Positions 37,373 through 47,258 of a DNA stretch of 64,000 nucleotides are shown here, piece after piece. This DNA is from Alkalibacterium thalassium (lineage in GTDB: Bacteria; Bacillota; Bacilli; Lactobacillales; Carnobacteriaceae_A). The notes under the pieces are model-generated. The model searched no databases and was not told the origin of the DNA. It worked only from the letters and a program-made list of their open reading frames with translations. The position numbers and the translations under genes were made by a program. Each line of letters opens with the position of its first letter. Position 1 is the first letter of the stretch. The stretch spans positions 25,963 to 89,962 of the forward strand of contig NZ_FNFK01000003.1 in NCBI RefSeq assembly GCF_900101165.1, read 5' to 3'.

Positions 37373-37401
37373 ATAGTACTTTATCACTTTTGGCAGGTCA
37401 A
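37373..37401 (-). promoter_or_regulatory. thrS promoter
   Basis: TTGACC (37396-37401), 17-bp spacer and TACTAT (37373-37378) on the minus strand, just upstream of the T-box. It starts at the edge of dnaI. Confidence 0.75.
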
Positions 37402-37402
37402 A

Positions 37403-38338
37403 TCAACTTTTATTTTGACGTCGATTATCTCCTGACATTTCCACTTCCTCAGACAGAAAACGAATACGCTCCATGATCCGCTTGGCTTTCAGAGGCTCTC
37501 TTTCACCTCGTTGTGTCACACTCAGGTGTTCTTTTTCAAGCTGATCCATACTGAAGTTTGATGTAAAGAATGTCGGCAGCTCTTCCTGCATCCTGAATTG
37601 AAGAATGACACCAAGTACATCGTCTCTTATCCAGGATGACATGGAATCTGCTCCAATATCATCGATCATCAGTATCTTCGCGCGTTTAAGCTTTTCCATC
37701 TTATCTTCTGTCGTATTATTCCCGATTGCGTTTTTCATTTCAACCGTAAAGGTAGGAAAATGAACCAGCGTAGTTGAATGGCCATGCTGCGACAGTTCAT
37801 GAGCCACGGCCCCCAGAAGGAAAGTCTTCCCCACACCGAACGGTCCTTGAAGGTAGAGACCTTTATGGTATGACCTGGGCGATTCAAGATAGTCATCTAT
37901 AAATGTGATTGCCTTCTCAAAAGCAGCCTGTCGTTTTCTTGTCGCTTCAAAATCTTCAAGCCTGGCATTTTTGAGATCTTTCGGCATATAAAGGGATTTT
38001 ATCCTGTTTTTGATCTTTACTTCCTTCTGACGTGAAAGAAGTTCCCTAGTAGGCACGTAAGTCACATCAATCCGATGATTATTCAGGATGAGCTTGGGTT
38101 CATATCCCGGAGCCAGGCTGTCACTCCTGTTCTGCACTTTTTTCTTTTCGGATACAAATTCGTACAGTTCAGAAGCGCTTCTTTCAATGGCTTCTTTTGA
38201 TAATGCTTCTTTATGCTCAAAAAGAAATTCTCTTACGTCCGGATCACTCATGACATCTTTTTTCATTATCTGACTGAACATGTCGCTGACTTTTCTTGAA
38301 TCCATCAGTTTAGCCAGCTGATCTTTTATACTATCCAT
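37403..38338 (-). CDS. dnaI: Primosomal protein DnaI (helicase loader)
   Basis: DnaI loads the DnaC replicative helicase onto DNA together with DnaB and DnaD. The AAA+ domain has Walker A GPFGVGKTFLL near residue 166 and Walker B ILMIDDIGAD near 225. The N-terminal helical part binds helicase. Length is 311 residues. The start overlaps the dnaB stop (TAATG), so dnaB and dnaI are coupled. Confidence 0.96.
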   Translation of the reverse strand: MDSIKDQLAKLMDSRKVSDMFSQIMKKDVMSDPDVREFLFEHKEALSKEAIERSASELYEFVSEKKKVQNRSDSLAPGYEPKLILNNHRIDVTYVPTRELLSRQKEVKIKNRIKSLYMPKDLKNARLEDFEATRKRQAAFEKAITFIDDYLESPRSYHKGLYLQGPFGVGKTFLLGAVAHELSQHGHSTTLVHFPTFTVEMKNAIGNNTTEDKMEKLKRAKILMIDDIGADSMSSWIRDDVLGVILQFRMQEELPTFFTSNFSMDQLEKEHLSVTQRGEREPLKAKRIMERIRFLSEEVEMSGDNRRQNKS

Positions 38339-39726
38339 TATGATTCACCACTTTTCCTGTTGCGGATTCGTTTAAGTCTTTCTTTGTAAGCTTCCTCTTC
38401 TTCTGAACTGAGCCGTTCATCTTTTACAGACCCTTCCAAGGCCCAGTCAGGAAGGGTCTCCTGGCGGGCATGCGATGCCTTTTTTTGAGTCTTAGAATAA
38501 TTTCCCTTAGGTACTGCTTTCTGATTTCTCTGACCGAATGATGCATAAAGCTGTTTTACTTTCTCCATAGCGTCTTCAGGTGTCTTCACCTGGCTTTGTG
38601 CCCAGTCATTCGCTATTTTAGTTGCAAGTCCTTTTTCTATGCTAGGGGAATTCTTGATGATAAGCAGATAGTTCAGAAGGATGTTGATCACTGCTGTAGT
38701 TAATGGAGCATTCTCAACAAGTTCTTTCAGCAGCCATGTTTCATTTGACGAGACAAACCCGCCTTTCTGACGTTTAATCGATTTCAGATAAGCATACGGA
38801 CTTACTTGCTCAGAGTGCAAAATAATTTCTATTTCTTCTTTCGAAAAACCTTTTTGTTCGAGCTGTCTTACTCTATGCTCGCTTTCTTGAGCCATGACAT
38901 CGGCTGTCTTCCTTGAACTGCCGGATTTTTTTAAGTACTCTTTTTGTATCAGGGAAGTCAGCTTCTGATCATCTACCTGACCTGTATTCAAATCCGCTGC
39001 TTCAAGTACAAATTTTTGCATCTCCAGTTCATTGATGTCATACAAGGTATTAAAAGTATAAATGAGTCGTTTCAGATCAGTATTAATTGATGAGCGACTG
39101 ACATAATTCTTGTTCAGACCTTCAATGAAAAACGACCAGTCGAATCGTTCGGCTGATATAATCTGTTCTCCTATCGCAGGCATCTGTTCCTCTCTATCTT
39201 CAATATCAGCTGCTTCACTCATTTTTTTCATATCCACATGAATTACATCAAGAAATGACTTAGTGACTTCTTTATACTCAGTCAACCTGCCATCATGAAC
39301 CTGGAATCTATTCTGCAGGTCATCTGTCCACCGCTGACCAACTATTTCAGTAAGCATCATCTTCATCATTGGGTCTTTAAAGAACTGTTCAGGCAGCATA
39401 GGACTACTTAAACCGATCGCAGAACGTGTCGAATCAGAGTCATGTACGTAGACTCTGATAAGGCCGTATGCTTCAAGTCTGATTCTTGCCTCATAAAACT
39501 CTTTCACACCACTGTCGAGCTGTACAAGTAAATCAGAGAGCCTCACATCTTTTTCACTGGTCTGATCAAGTGTTTCTTTAAGTGTCATAAAAAGGCTGAC
39601 GGCGTCTTTTCCAAGGAGCGGCTGATATAAGTTATGAAGAGATCTTATATGCAGATCCGATAGTATCGTCAATCTGATCAGATGTATGCTGTCTTTCGGG
39701 CTCATAGTTTTCCAGGGGTAAGTCAT
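38338..39726 (-). CDS. dnaB: Replication initiation/membrane attachment protein DnaB
   Basis: A Gram-positive DnaB of 462 residues that works with DnaD and DnaI at oriC and restart sites. It carries the DnaB/DnaD DDBH2-type segment with the YxxxIxxxW-like block (NYLLIIKNSPSIEKGLATKIANDWAQ region) near 355-380. It is placed between nrdR and dnaI, the standard nrdR-dnaB-dnaI order. It starts 25 nt after nrdR. Confidence 0.93.
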   Translation of the reverse strand: MTYPWKTMSPKDSIHLIRLTILSDLHIRSLHNLYQPLLGKDAVSLFMTLKETLDQTSEKDVRLSDLLVQLDSGVKEFYEARIRLEAYGLIRVYVHDSDSTRSAIGLSSPMLPEQFFKDPMMKMMLTEIVGQRWTDDLQNRFQVHDGRLTEYKEVTKSFLDVIHVDMKKMSEAADIEDREEQMPAIGEQIISAERFDWSFFIEGLNKNYVSRSSINTDLKRLIYTFNTLYDINELEMQKFVLEAADLNTGQVDDQKLTSLIQKEYLKKSGSSRKTADVMAQESEHRVRQLEQKGFSKEEIEIILHSEQVSPYAYLKSIKRQKGGFVSSNETWLLKELVENAPLTTAVINILLNYLLIIKNSPSIEKGLATKIANDWAQSQVKTPEDAMEKVKQLYASFGQRNQKAVPKGNYSKTQKKASHARQETLPDWALEGSVKDERLSSEEEEAYKERLKRIRNRKSGES

Positions 39727-39751
39727 CGTTGATTGATCCTTTCAGCCTTGC

Positions 39752-40216
39752 TTAATGTTCTTTTCTCTTTTTCTCAAGTTCCTGCATTTCCTGCATAAAG
39801 ACACCAATATCCTTGAACTGTCTATATACACTGGCAAATCGGATATAAGCGACATCATCCAGTTCTGCTAGTTCTTCCATCACGTATTCTCCAATTTTAG
39901 TTGAGGGAACTTCATTGGCTCCAATGTCTCTGATTTTATATTCTACTTTATTTACGATTTTTTCTTGGGCTGCTGCAGCTACAGGTCTCTTTTCACAGGC
40001 TCTACGGATGCCTCTAAGCAGTTTCTCACGACTGAATTCTTCTCGATTCCCATTTTTCTTCACCACAAGGACGGGGCTCTGTTCGATCCGCTCAAATGTT
40101 GTAAAGCGGAAGAGACAGTTCTCACATTCTCTCCTGCGTCTGATCGCTTTCCCATCATCTGCCGGTCGACTATCCACTACTCTGCTTCCGTTGTGCTGAC
40201 ATTTAGGACAATGCAT
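39752..40216 (-). CDS. nrdR: Transcriptional repressor NrdR
   Basis: NrdR represses ribonucleotide reductase genes according to bound ATP or dATP. The N-terminal zinc ribbon begins CPKC at residue 3, followed by the second pair (ECENC near 31). The ATP-cone domain begins [13 protein letters not shown] near 49. The length of 154 residues is normal. No NrdR-box pair is evident near it. It leads nrdR-dnaB-dnaI. Confidence 0.97.
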   Translation of the reverse strand: MHCPKCQHNGSRVVDSRPADDGKAIRRRRECENCLFRFTTFERIEQSPVLVVKKNGNREEFSREKLLRGIRRACEKRPVAAAAQEKIVNKVEYKIRDIGANEVPSTKIGEYVMEELAELDDVAYIRFASVYRQFKDIGVFMQEMQELEKKRKEH

Positions 40217-40276
40217 ATTTTTCAGTCCTTTACTATTAAATATTTACTGACAGTATACCACATTTCTGGGACTTAA

Positions 40277-40873
40277 CTAATACCCATTATTGTCAAGCCA
40301 AGTTCTCAGCTGATTTTCCGTTTCATCAATACCGCCCCTATTATCGATGACGATGTCTGCTTTCTCAGCCTTGCTGTCTATTGAGGCCTGCGCGGCGATT
40401 CGTATCTGTGCCTCATTCTCACTTAAATTATCTCTTTTCATCAGCCGTTTCAGCTGAGTCTCCGGGTCAACATAAATCACCATAACGGCATCCACTTCAT
40501 TTTCAAATCCGATCTCATAAAGCAGAGGGATATCCAGAACAACCAGGGGGTGTCCAGCTTTGATCAGCTTATCTTTTTCTTCCTTTATCCAGTTCAGGAC
40601 ATGACTATGAACGGTCTCATTCAATTTACTTAATTTAGTAGGATCGTTGAACACAATAGCGCCAAGTCTAGTCCGATCTATCGTTCCATCTTTTGTTAAT
40701 ATCTCCTGGCCAAATGTCTTCACAACGTCATGATAGGCTGCCTGCCCAGGTTCCATTACCTGTCTGGCTCCCTTATCTGCATCCACTACAGGAATACATT
40801 GAGATTCAAAGAAGCGGCCGACCGTGGACTTTCCGGTGGCAATCCCCCCTGTCAAGCCTAAAATAAAAGTCAT
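40277..40873 (-). CDS. coaE: Dephospho-CoA kinase
   Basis: CoaE phosphorylates dephospho-CoA, the last step of coenzyme A synthesis. Walker A is GLTGGIATGKST at the N-terminus, and DADKGARQVM and IPLLYEIG follow. I start at 40873 (MTFILGLTGG) with GAGGAGG 7 nt upstream, giving 198 residues, instead of the open frame to 40990 that runs over the end of mutM. It lies 16 nt after mutM, the common mutM-coaE pair. Confidence 0.96.
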   Translation of the reverse strand: MTFILGLTGGIATGKSTVGRFFESQCIPVVDADKGARQVMEPGQAAYHDVVKTFGQEILTKDGTIDRTRLGAIVFNDPTKLSKLNETVHSHVLNWIKEEKDKLIKAGHPLVVLDIPLLYEIGFENEVDAVMVIYVDPETQLKRLMKRDNLSENEAQIRIAAQASIDSKAEKADIVIDNRGGIDETENQLRTWLDNNGY

Positions 40874-40889
40874 CGTTCTCCTCCTCTTT

Positions 40890-41711
40890 CTATGACTGAC
40901 AGACCGGGCAGAAGTGCGTCCCTCTCTGAGCCACTTTAGTTTTAATAAATGGTGAATGACAGATCGGACAGTCTGATCCAACCTTTCCATAAATCCTCAG
41001 ACTGTTCTGATAACTACCTTCTCTACCGTAGGCATTGGCGTATGTTCGGATTGTTGTTCCTCCGGCTTCGACGGCTTCTTTCATTATCCTCACAATAGAG
41101 GATCTCAGTACGCTGATTTCTTCATCAGTCAGCGAAGAAGCTGAACGATTGGGACGAATACCTGCATCATACAAAATCTCATCTGCATAAATATTCCCAA
41201 CCCCAGCCACCAGCTTCTGATCAAGTAGACAGGCTTTAACCGCCCTTTTTTTCCCTTTGAGATACTCCACCATCCAATCGATGCTCAGCTCCTCTTCAAC
41301 CGGTTCCGGTCCAAGGCTGGTCAGCGAAGGGTGGGTCAGAAGTTCCTTTTTGCTGACTAGACTCATCTTACCGAACTTCCTGACGTCCAGATAACGGAGC
41401 TCCTGTCCACCATTAAGACTAAAAATAACGTGGGTATGCTTAGTCAGTGGAGTCCCTTCTACTTCTAGTCTGAATTTTCCTTCCATTCTCAAATGGCTGA
41501 TCAGAACATAATCAGTCAGGATAAAAAGAAGAAACTTTCCCCTTCTTCTAATCGTTTCAATTGTCTGGCCTTCCAGACTTTTCTGGAACAGCTCGATTTT
41601 TGGTTCTTTAATTATATTGTCCCAGCGTACAGTGACTTTGCCGATCGTTCTCTCACTAACCAGATCGACTAAACCGTTTCTGACACTTTCAACTTCCGGC
41701 AATTCAGGCAT
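40890..41711 (-). CDS. mutM: Formamidopyrimidine-DNA glycosylase (Fpg)
   Basis: MutM removes 8-oxoguanine and ring-opened purines. The N-terminus MPELPEVE supplies the catalytic Pro2 and Glu3, the H2TH region contains VAGVGNIYADE, and a C-terminal zinc finger has two CxxC pairs (CPIC and CPVC). Length is 273 residues. It lies between polA and coaE, the typical polA-mutM-coaE repair cluster. Confidence 0.98.
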   Translation of the reverse strand: MPELPEVESVRNGLVDLVSERTIGKVTVRWDNIIKEPKIELFQKSLEGQTIETIRRRGKFLLFILTDYVLISHLRMEGKFRLEVEGTPLTKHTHVIFSLNGGQELRYLDVRKFGKMSLVSKKELLTHPSLTSLGPEPVEEELSIDWMVEYLKGKKRAVKACLLDQKLVAGVGNIYADEILYDAGIRPNRSASSLTDEEISVLRSSIVRIMKEAVEAGGTTIRTYANAYGREGSYQNSLRIYGKVGSDCPICHSPFIKTKVAQRGTHFCPVCQS

Positions 41712-41742
41712 AGTATTCTCTCATTTCCTTTGGTAATTTTAC

Positions 41743-41776
41743 AATAAAAGAAGCGAGACTTCTCCCGCTCTTTTAT
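41743..41776 (-). terminator. Terminator after polA
   Basis: Minus-strand AAAAGAGCGGGA pairs with TCTCGCTTCTTTT. It may allow partial read-through to mutM. Confidence 0.75.
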
Positions 41777-41779
41777 GTG

Positions 41780-44443
41780 TTATTTAGCTTGATACCAGTT
41801 ATCACCTGCACTGCTCTCAACTTTCAGAGGAACAGACAGCTCAACTGTTTTTTCCATCACTTCTTTTACAAGGGCTTCCAGCTTGTCCATCTCGTGTTCA
41901 GGCACCTCAAATATCAGTTCATCGTGAACCTGAAGAAGCATAGTCGCTTCCAGATTTTCTTCTTTCATCCGTTTAGCCATTTCTATCATAGCCATTTTAA
42001 GAATGTCAGCAGCACTCCCCTGAATCGGCGTATTCATGGCCGTACGCTCCGCAAAAGATCTCAAATTGAAATTGCGTGAGTTGATATCAGGCAGATACCT
42101 GCGACGGTGGAACAATGTTTCGACAAAGCCGTCTTCCTTGGCCTCTCTAATCACCGTATCAATAAACTCCTTCACACCCGGGAAACGTTCAAAGTACGTA
42201 TCGATATAGTCTTTTGCTTCCTTACGTGTAATATTCAGGTTCTGTGAAAGGCCGTAGTCGCTGATACCGTACACGATTCCGAAATTGACAGCCTTGGCTT
42301 CACGTCTCATATCAGATGTAACTTTCTCGGGAGCATCGATATCAAATACACGCATAGCAGTCGTTGTATGGATATCTTCATCATCCAGGAAGGCCTTGAT
42401 CAAATGATCGTCTCCGGAAATATGAGCTAATATACGAAGTTCGATCTGCGAGTAGTCCGATGCGAATATTTTCCAGCCTTTTTCACGAGGGATAAAAGCC
42501 TCACGAATCTTGCGTCCTTCTTCAAGACGGATTGGAATATTCTGCAGATTAGGATCAACGGAGCTCAGTCGCCCAGTACGTGCAACGGTCTGCAGGTAGC
42601 GTGTATGGATCTTGCTCGTCTGTGGATCGATCACTTTAAGCAGCCCCTCAATATAGGTGGACTGTATTTTGGCAATCTGACGGTACTGAAGAATATGCTC
42701 AACGATAGGTGCCTGATCCTTCAGCTTTTCCAGAACGTCCTGTGCGGTGGAATACCCGGTCTTAGTCTTCTTGATGACTGGGTAACCCATTTTCTCAAAG
42801 AGGATCACACCTAACTGTTTGGGAGAATTGATGTTGAACGTTTCTCCGGCTTCTTCATAGATTCTTTCTTCGATTGATTCAAGTGTCTTACCAAATTCTT
42901 CTTTCATTCGTTCAAGTCGTTCTGCATCAGCAGTGATGCCTTGAATCTCCATATCTGCAAGCACGATGGCAAGTGGCATCTCCATTTTTTTAAGCAGATC
43001 TTCCTGTTCGTTTTCTTTGAGTTCTTTTTCCATCGAATCCGACAGATGATAGATGCCTAAGACCTTACGCGCCACATGATCATGCATAAGAGAACTGTCT
43101 TCAGGTATTTTTATTTTTTTCCCTTTTCCATAAACAACTTCATCAGGCGTGATGTGTTCGTAATTATGTTTTCTGGCTACATCGACGATATCGCCGCTGC
43201 TGCTGTCTTCAGCTGTCAACAAATAGGACGCAAGCATGATATCAAATGTAATTCCTCTAAGGGTCATGCCTTTATTGTTCAAAGCGACATAGGAGCGTTT
43301 AGCATCATACAGCACTTTACCGCTGTCTTCATCTTCGATCCACGCTTTGAAGGCAGCAGATGCAAAAGCAGTCTGAGGATCGGTTACATAAATGGTCTCA
43401 TCATTTCCCCAGGCAATCGAGACGATTTCAGCATGATGATAGTTCTCATTCAGCATTTCGATATACAGAGCCATATCTGAAGAGAAGTGAGAAGATGACA
43501 GTTCATTTAAGAAAGTATATTCGACCTCCACAGCATCTTCCGCCAGTTGCTCCATATATTCTGACGTATCGAGTTTCTGCAAATGAGAATTGAAATCCAT
43601 TTCTTTATAGAAAGAGATAAGATCCTCCATACTCAATCCGTTGTATGTCAGATTTTCCAGTTTTACTTCAATTGGCGCATTAGTATCAATGGTTGCCAGT
43701 TTTTTACTCAGAAATGCCGTTTCCTTCTCATTGATCAGGTATTCTTTTCGTTTGGACTTTTTCATCTCTTCAATATTCTCATAAAGGTTCTCAACCGACC
43801 CATATTCGTGCAGTAACTTGAGAGCAGTTTTATCACCAATCTTGGTCACTCCCGGAATATTGTCTGAGGCATCTCCTGCCAGTCCTTTCATGTCGATAAT
43901 CTGAATCGGATCGATTCCCATCTCTTCCTGAATCGACTTTTTGGTGTGCTCTTTTAAGTCGCTGACTCCTTTTTTAGTGATGTCCACCCGAATGCTATCC
44001 GAAGCAAGCTGAGTAAGGTCCCTGTCTCCGGTCAGAATGACCACCTCAAAACCGTTTTCTTCAGCTTCTTTAGCCAGCGTTCCTATGATGTCATCTGCTT
44101 CATAGTTTTCAAGCTGATAGCTCTGCAAACCGAACCCTTTAAGAAGATCTTTCATAAAGGGAATCTGTTCAGAAAATTCAGACGGCATTTTTGACCGGCC
44201 GCCTTTATAATCGTCGAAATATTCGTGTCTGAATGTAGTCTTTCCTGCATCAAATGCCACGAGTGCATGTGTCGGCTGTTCCTTGTTCACGATCACCTCA
44301 AGCATGTTATGAAAGCCGTAAAGCGCATTGGTGTGCAGTCCGTTTCTATTCTTCATTCGTTCCAGCTGGCTATGCAAACCATAAAAGGCTCTGAATGCCA
44401 CACTGTGCCCGTCTATGAGCAGTAATTTCTTTTTATCAGCCAA
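41780..44443 (-). CDS. polA: DNA polymerase I
   Basis: An 887-residue Pol I. The 5'-3' exonuclease domain opens with LLLIDGHSVAFRAFY. The central 3'-5' exonuclease-like domain lacks the DxE catalytic pair (the segment reads LYIEML), as in other Bacillus-type enzymes. The polymerase domain shows DYSQIELRILAH and QVHDELIFEVP. I prefer TTG at 44443, because the family N-terminus aligns there and GGGAG lies ahead; ATG at 44467 has no clear ribosome site. Confidence 0.95.
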   Translation of the reverse strand: MADKKKLLLIDGHSVAFRAFYGLHSQLERMKNRNGLHTNALYGFHNMLEVIVNKEQPTHALVAFDAGKTTFRHEYFDDYKGGRSKMPSEFSEQIPFMKDLLKGFGLQSYQLENYEADDIIGTLAKEAEENGFEVVILTGDRDLTQLASDSIRVDITKKGVSDLKEHTKKSIQEEMGIDPIQIIDMKGLAGDASDNIPGVTKIGDKTALKLLHEYGSVENLYENIEEMKKSKRKEYLINEKETAFLSKKLATIDTNAPIEVKLENLTYNGLSMEDLISFYKEMDFNSHLQKLDTSEYMEQLAEDAVEVEYTFLNELSSSHFSSDMALYIEMLNENYHHAEIVSIAWGNDETIYVTDPQTAFASAAFKAWIEDEDSGKVLYDAKRSYVALNNKGMTLRGITFDIMLASYLLTAEDSSSGDIVDVARKHNYEHITPDEVVYGKGKKIKIPEDSSLMHDHVARKVLGIYHLSDSMEKELKENEQEDLLKKMEMPLAIVLADMEIQGITADAERLERMKEEFGKTLESIEERIYEEAGETFNINSPKQLGVILFEKMGYPVIKKTKTGYSTAQDVLEKLKDQAPIVEHILQYRQIAKIQSTYIEGLLKVIDPQTSKIHTRYLQTVARTGRLSSVDPNLQNIPIRLEEGRKIREAFIPREKGWKIFASDYSQIELRILAHISGDDHLIKAFLDDEDIHTTTAMRVFDIDAPEKVTSDMRREAKAVNFGIVYGISDYGLSQNLNITRKEAKDYIDTYFERFPGVKEFIDTVIREAKEDGFVETLFHRRRYLPDINSRNFNLRSFAERTAMNTPIQGSAADILKMAMIEMAKRMKEENLEATMLLQVHDELIFEVPEHEMDKLEALVKEVMEKTVELSVPLKVESSAGDNWYQAK

Positions 44444-44504
44444 TCTCTTCAACTCCCAGTTATTCATCCTAAACCTATAGTATCAAAATTTGTGCAATAG
44501 AAAA

Positions 44505-44582
44505 AGAGAACGTCCTTAAACTCCCTATACAATAAGTATTATACCACTACTATATGCGAAGGGAGCTTTAAGTTCATTCTCT
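44505..44582 (-). terminator. Long-armed terminator after murC, with a nested promoter
   Basis: Arms AGAGAA, CTTAAA and CTCCC (44561-44582 side) pair with GGGAG, TTTAAG and TTCTCT across a loop of about 35 nt, followed by TTTTTC on the minus strand. The loop contains TGGTATAAT (44538-44546), an extended -10 that could drive polA. Confidence 0.55.
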
Positions 44583-44592
44583 ATTTTTCCTA

Positions 44593-45921
44593 TTAATTTT
44601 TTGCTTCCGACTGGCTTAAAATGACTTCGAAAGCATGCTCGAATTTGTCAACATCACCAGCGCCCATGAAAACGACGACTTGGTTTTTATGTTTAAGCAA
44701 GGCTGACATATCTTCTTCTGAAATGATGTCTTTTCCTTTTTCCGTTTTGTCCAGCAGATCTCTGATCGTCACAGTACCTTCCTGCTCTCTCGCTGATGTA
44801 AAGATATCGCAGAGATAGACGGCATCTGCCAGATCGAGGGCTTCACCGAATTCATCTAGAAGTGCAACGGTCCTGCTGAATGTGTGCGGCTGAAAAACGG
44901 CAACGATTTCTCTATCAGGGTATTTCTGATGAGCTGCATCAAGAGTAGCCCTAATTTCTGCCGGGTGATGAGCATAATCATCAATAATGACTGTGTCCAT
45001 CACATTTTTCTCAGTAAAGCGTCTTTTTACCCCTTTAAATGACTGAAGTCTCTCCTGAACTTTGTCCAGATCGAGACCTTCATAATGAGAGAATGCGATA
45101 ACTCCCAATGCATTCTGGATGTTATGCTTTCCGTATGATGGAATGAAAAATTTCCCATAGAAATCTCCTCTGACAAATACGTCGAACGTAGATCCTTCAG
45201 TTGTTCGCTCAAGATTCTTGGCCTGAAAATCGTTATACTCATCAAAGCCATAATAAACGATTGGAACGGAAGCGTGCAGTTCCTGAAGTCTCGCATCATC
45301 ACCACAGGCAAAAATTGCTTTTTTGATCTGCTGTGAGAATGAGAGAAACGCATCCTGAACATCTTCTATGCTCGTATAATAGTCCGGATGATCAAAATCA
45401 ATGTTAGTGATCAGTGCATAGTCTGATTTATATGCCAGAAAATGACGTCTGTATTCACAGGCCTCAAGCACAAAGTACTCTGCATCTTTTTCGCCTCGTC
45501 CGGTACCGTCGCCTATCAAGTAACTGGTAGGCTTGATTCCGCTCAGAACATGAGACAGCAGGCCCGTCGTACTAGTTTTGCCGTGTGAGCCAGTTATAGC
45601 TACACTGGTATACTGATCGCTCAGCTCTCCAAGGAAGTCGTGGTAGCGTTTCACCGACAGGCCCATGTCCATTGCTTTGCTGATCTCTTCATGTGTGTCT
45701 GGGAATGCGTTTCCGGCTATGACGGTCATGCCTTCTTTAATATTTGCTTCATCGAATAAATAGATAGGGATATGATTATCTTCTAAATTTTTTTGAGTAA
45801 AGAAGTATTTTTTAACATCTGACCCTTGAACTTTGTATCCTTTATCATGAAGGATCAAAGCCAGTGCACTCATACCTGATCCTTTAATTCCCACAAAGTG
45901 GTAGACTGTTTCCTGATTCAT
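44593..45921 (-). CDS. murC: UDP-N-acetylmuramate-L-alanine ligase
   Basis: MurC adds L-Ala to UDP-MurNAc, the first step of the peptidoglycan stem. The N-terminal nucleotide motif [11 protein letters not shown] and the ATP loop [10 protein letters not shown] (near residue 112) are present, as is the Mur ligase DYAHHPAEI motif near 316. Length is 442 residues. It ends a minus-strand group with an M42 peptidase, ytpR and a 192-residue protein, 91 nt after the last. Confidence 0.97.
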   Translation of the reverse strand: MNQETVYHFVGIKGSGMSALALILHDKGYKVQGSDVKKYFFTQKNLEDNHIPIYLFDEANIKEGMTVIAGNAFPDTHEEISKAMDMGLSVKRYHDFLGELSDQYTSVAITGSHGKTSTTGLLSHVLSGIKPTSYLIGDGTGRGEKDAEYFVLEACEYRRHFLAYKSDYALITNIDFDHPDYYTSIEDVQDAFLSFSQQIKKAIFACGDDARLQELHASVPIVYYGFDEYNDFQAKNLERTTEGSTFDVFVRGDFYGKFFIPSYGKHNIQNALGVIAFSHYEGLDLDKVQERLQSFKGVKRRFTEKNVMDTVIIDDYAHHPAEIRATLDAAHQKYPDREIVAVFQPHTFSRTVALLDEFGEALDLADAVYLCDIFTSAREQEGTVTIRDLLDKTEKGKDIISEEDMSALLKHKNQVVVFMGAGDVDKFEHAFEVILSQSEAKN

Positions 45922-46012
45922 TCGTTAAAAATCCTCCATTAAATTCAGATCTGTAAAATTTACATCGTTATACACTATAATTGAAATGATCCAAAAAAGC
46001 CAGTACAATTAT

Positions 46013-46591
46013 TTATCTTTTGCTGGAGTCATCTTTTCTGAACAGTCCGGGAACCTCACTTCGTCTATTGATGTTGTCATTTCTGTCATCGTCCATGATC
46101 GAAGCCAGTGTCCGGTTAAGCCCATATGTCTTTTTAGTTTTTTCACGAACAGTCGACTTAGCTTTCTGGATTTTCATTTGATCAGGAAGTTCTGAAGTTG
46201 CTTCAGGTTCACTCGTCCATCCCCATTTTTCCTTCAGAGACTCAGTTGCATATTCTTCCAGAATTAAAAATTCTTCAGTTTTTTTCTGCATCTCCTGCTT
46301 AAGTATACTGTAATCGGTCGTCGGCTTTTTTGTCTTCTTAGGTGGTTTATTATAGCCGTATACTGGCGACGGGACTTTGCTTACTTCAAAAGGAGGATCA
46401 ATATATGTTCTATTGAATGATTCCTGAGGGTGCTCTAAATACTCTTTGAATTCTTTTTTTATTTCTTCCTTTCGCTTAACTTCGCCTGGAAGTGTGTACG
46501 TGTCTTTAAAAGAAAGTGACTGCTCATCAGATTTACTCTCCGGCCTGTTTTTCTTCGATGATTCAAAGAACTCTCTATACTTTGAGGACAC
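46013..46591 (-). CDS. Hypothetical protein of 192 residues, possible SftA/YtpT N-terminal remnant
   Basis: I do not recognise a full family. The protein is hydrophilic and charged (many Lys, Glu, Ser, Pro), without membrane segments or catalytic motifs, and is probably disordered. A PPFEVSKVPSPVYGYNKPP stretch (about residues 65-83) recalls the linker of SftA/FtsK-type DNA translocases from memory only. The position supports that: in many Firmicutes a translocase gene lies between ytpR and murC. Here no ATPase domain follows. It starts GTG with GGAGGGG upstream and is in one frame, so it may still be expressed. Confidence 0.6.
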   Translation of the reverse strand: MSSKYREFFESSKKNRPESKSDEQSLSFKDTYTLPGEVKRKEEIKKEFKEYLEHPQESFNRTYIDPPFEVSKVPSPVYGYNKPPKKTKKPTTDYSILKQEMQKKTEEFLILEEYATESLKEKWGWTSEPEATSELPDQMKIQKAKSTVREKTKKTYGLNRTLASIMDDDRNDNINRRSEVPGLFRKDDSSKR

Positions 46592-46624
46592 TATTTCCCC
46601 TCCTTCCCTAGTCCTTACAGATTA

Positions 46625-47230
46625 TTAAACTGAAAAAGCTTTTCCTACTTCTGCATCGTCTGGAAGGACCATGATTCCTTTACCTTCCTGTGGCAGCCCA
46701 AGTTCTCTAGCTGAACAGATCATCCCGTTGCTTTCAACGCCTTTAAGTTCACCAGGCCAGATAATCATTCCGTCAGGCATCACCGCACCAGTGCGGGCTA
46801 CAACAACTTTCTGTCCTTGGGCAATATTTGCGGCACCACAGACGATCTGTAGGATTTCGCCATTGTCAACTTCAGTTTGAGTCAGGTTAAGATGATCAGA
46901 TCCTTCTACCGGTTCACATGACGTCACGTAGCCTATCACAAACTTCGGAGAATAGTCAGTTTCTAGTTTGACAGAAAATCCAGCTTCTTCGATCAGACTG
47001 TTCAATTTATCTACAGCTTTTTTATCAAGTTCCAATGGTCCTTCAGTCAGTCCTTCCAGATAGTCAGAGGCTTTGAAGAGGTTAATGCCTGTAGCTTCCC
47101 CGTCAGCTTTTGACTTGATCAAAACAATATCTCCATTTCGTTCAGTGACCTGCTTTGTTGCTTCCATTTTCTTGAACTGGATCATCAGAACATCATTCAG
47201 GCCATTATTATTGTAGGTTGTTATCTGCAT
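46625..47230 (-). CDS. ytpR: YtpR family tRNA-binding domain protein
   Basis: A 201-residue protein with an N-terminal DUF4479-type part and a C-terminal EMAP/OB-fold tRNA-binding domain like that of PheT (FVIGYVTSCEPVEGSDHLNLTQ, VCGAANIAQGQKVVVA, and GMICSARELGLP). Its cellular role is not established. TAAGGAG precedes the ATG. It lies 28 nt after the M42 peptidase gene. Confidence 0.92.
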   Translation of the reverse strand: MQITTYNNNGLNDVLMIQFKKMEATKQVTERNGDIVLIKSKADGEATGINLFKASDYLEGLTEGPLELDKKAVDKLNSLIEEAGFSVKLETDYSPKFVIGYVTSCEPVEGSDHLNLTQTEVDNGEILQIVCGAANIAQGQKVVVARTGAVMPDGMIIWPGELKGVESNGMICSARELGLPQEGKGIMVLPDDAEVGKAFSV

Positions 47231-47258
47231 GTGTATAAACTCCTTAGTTTTCTATAGT

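Noticed and set aside
43076..43480. A 134-codon plus-strand open frame inside polA
   Set aside because: It is a shadow of a conserved gene, with no support of its own.
45952..45964. Palindrome TGTAAAATTTACA upstream of murC
   Set aside because: Thirteen bases of AT-rich symmetry can occur by chance; no known operator matches.
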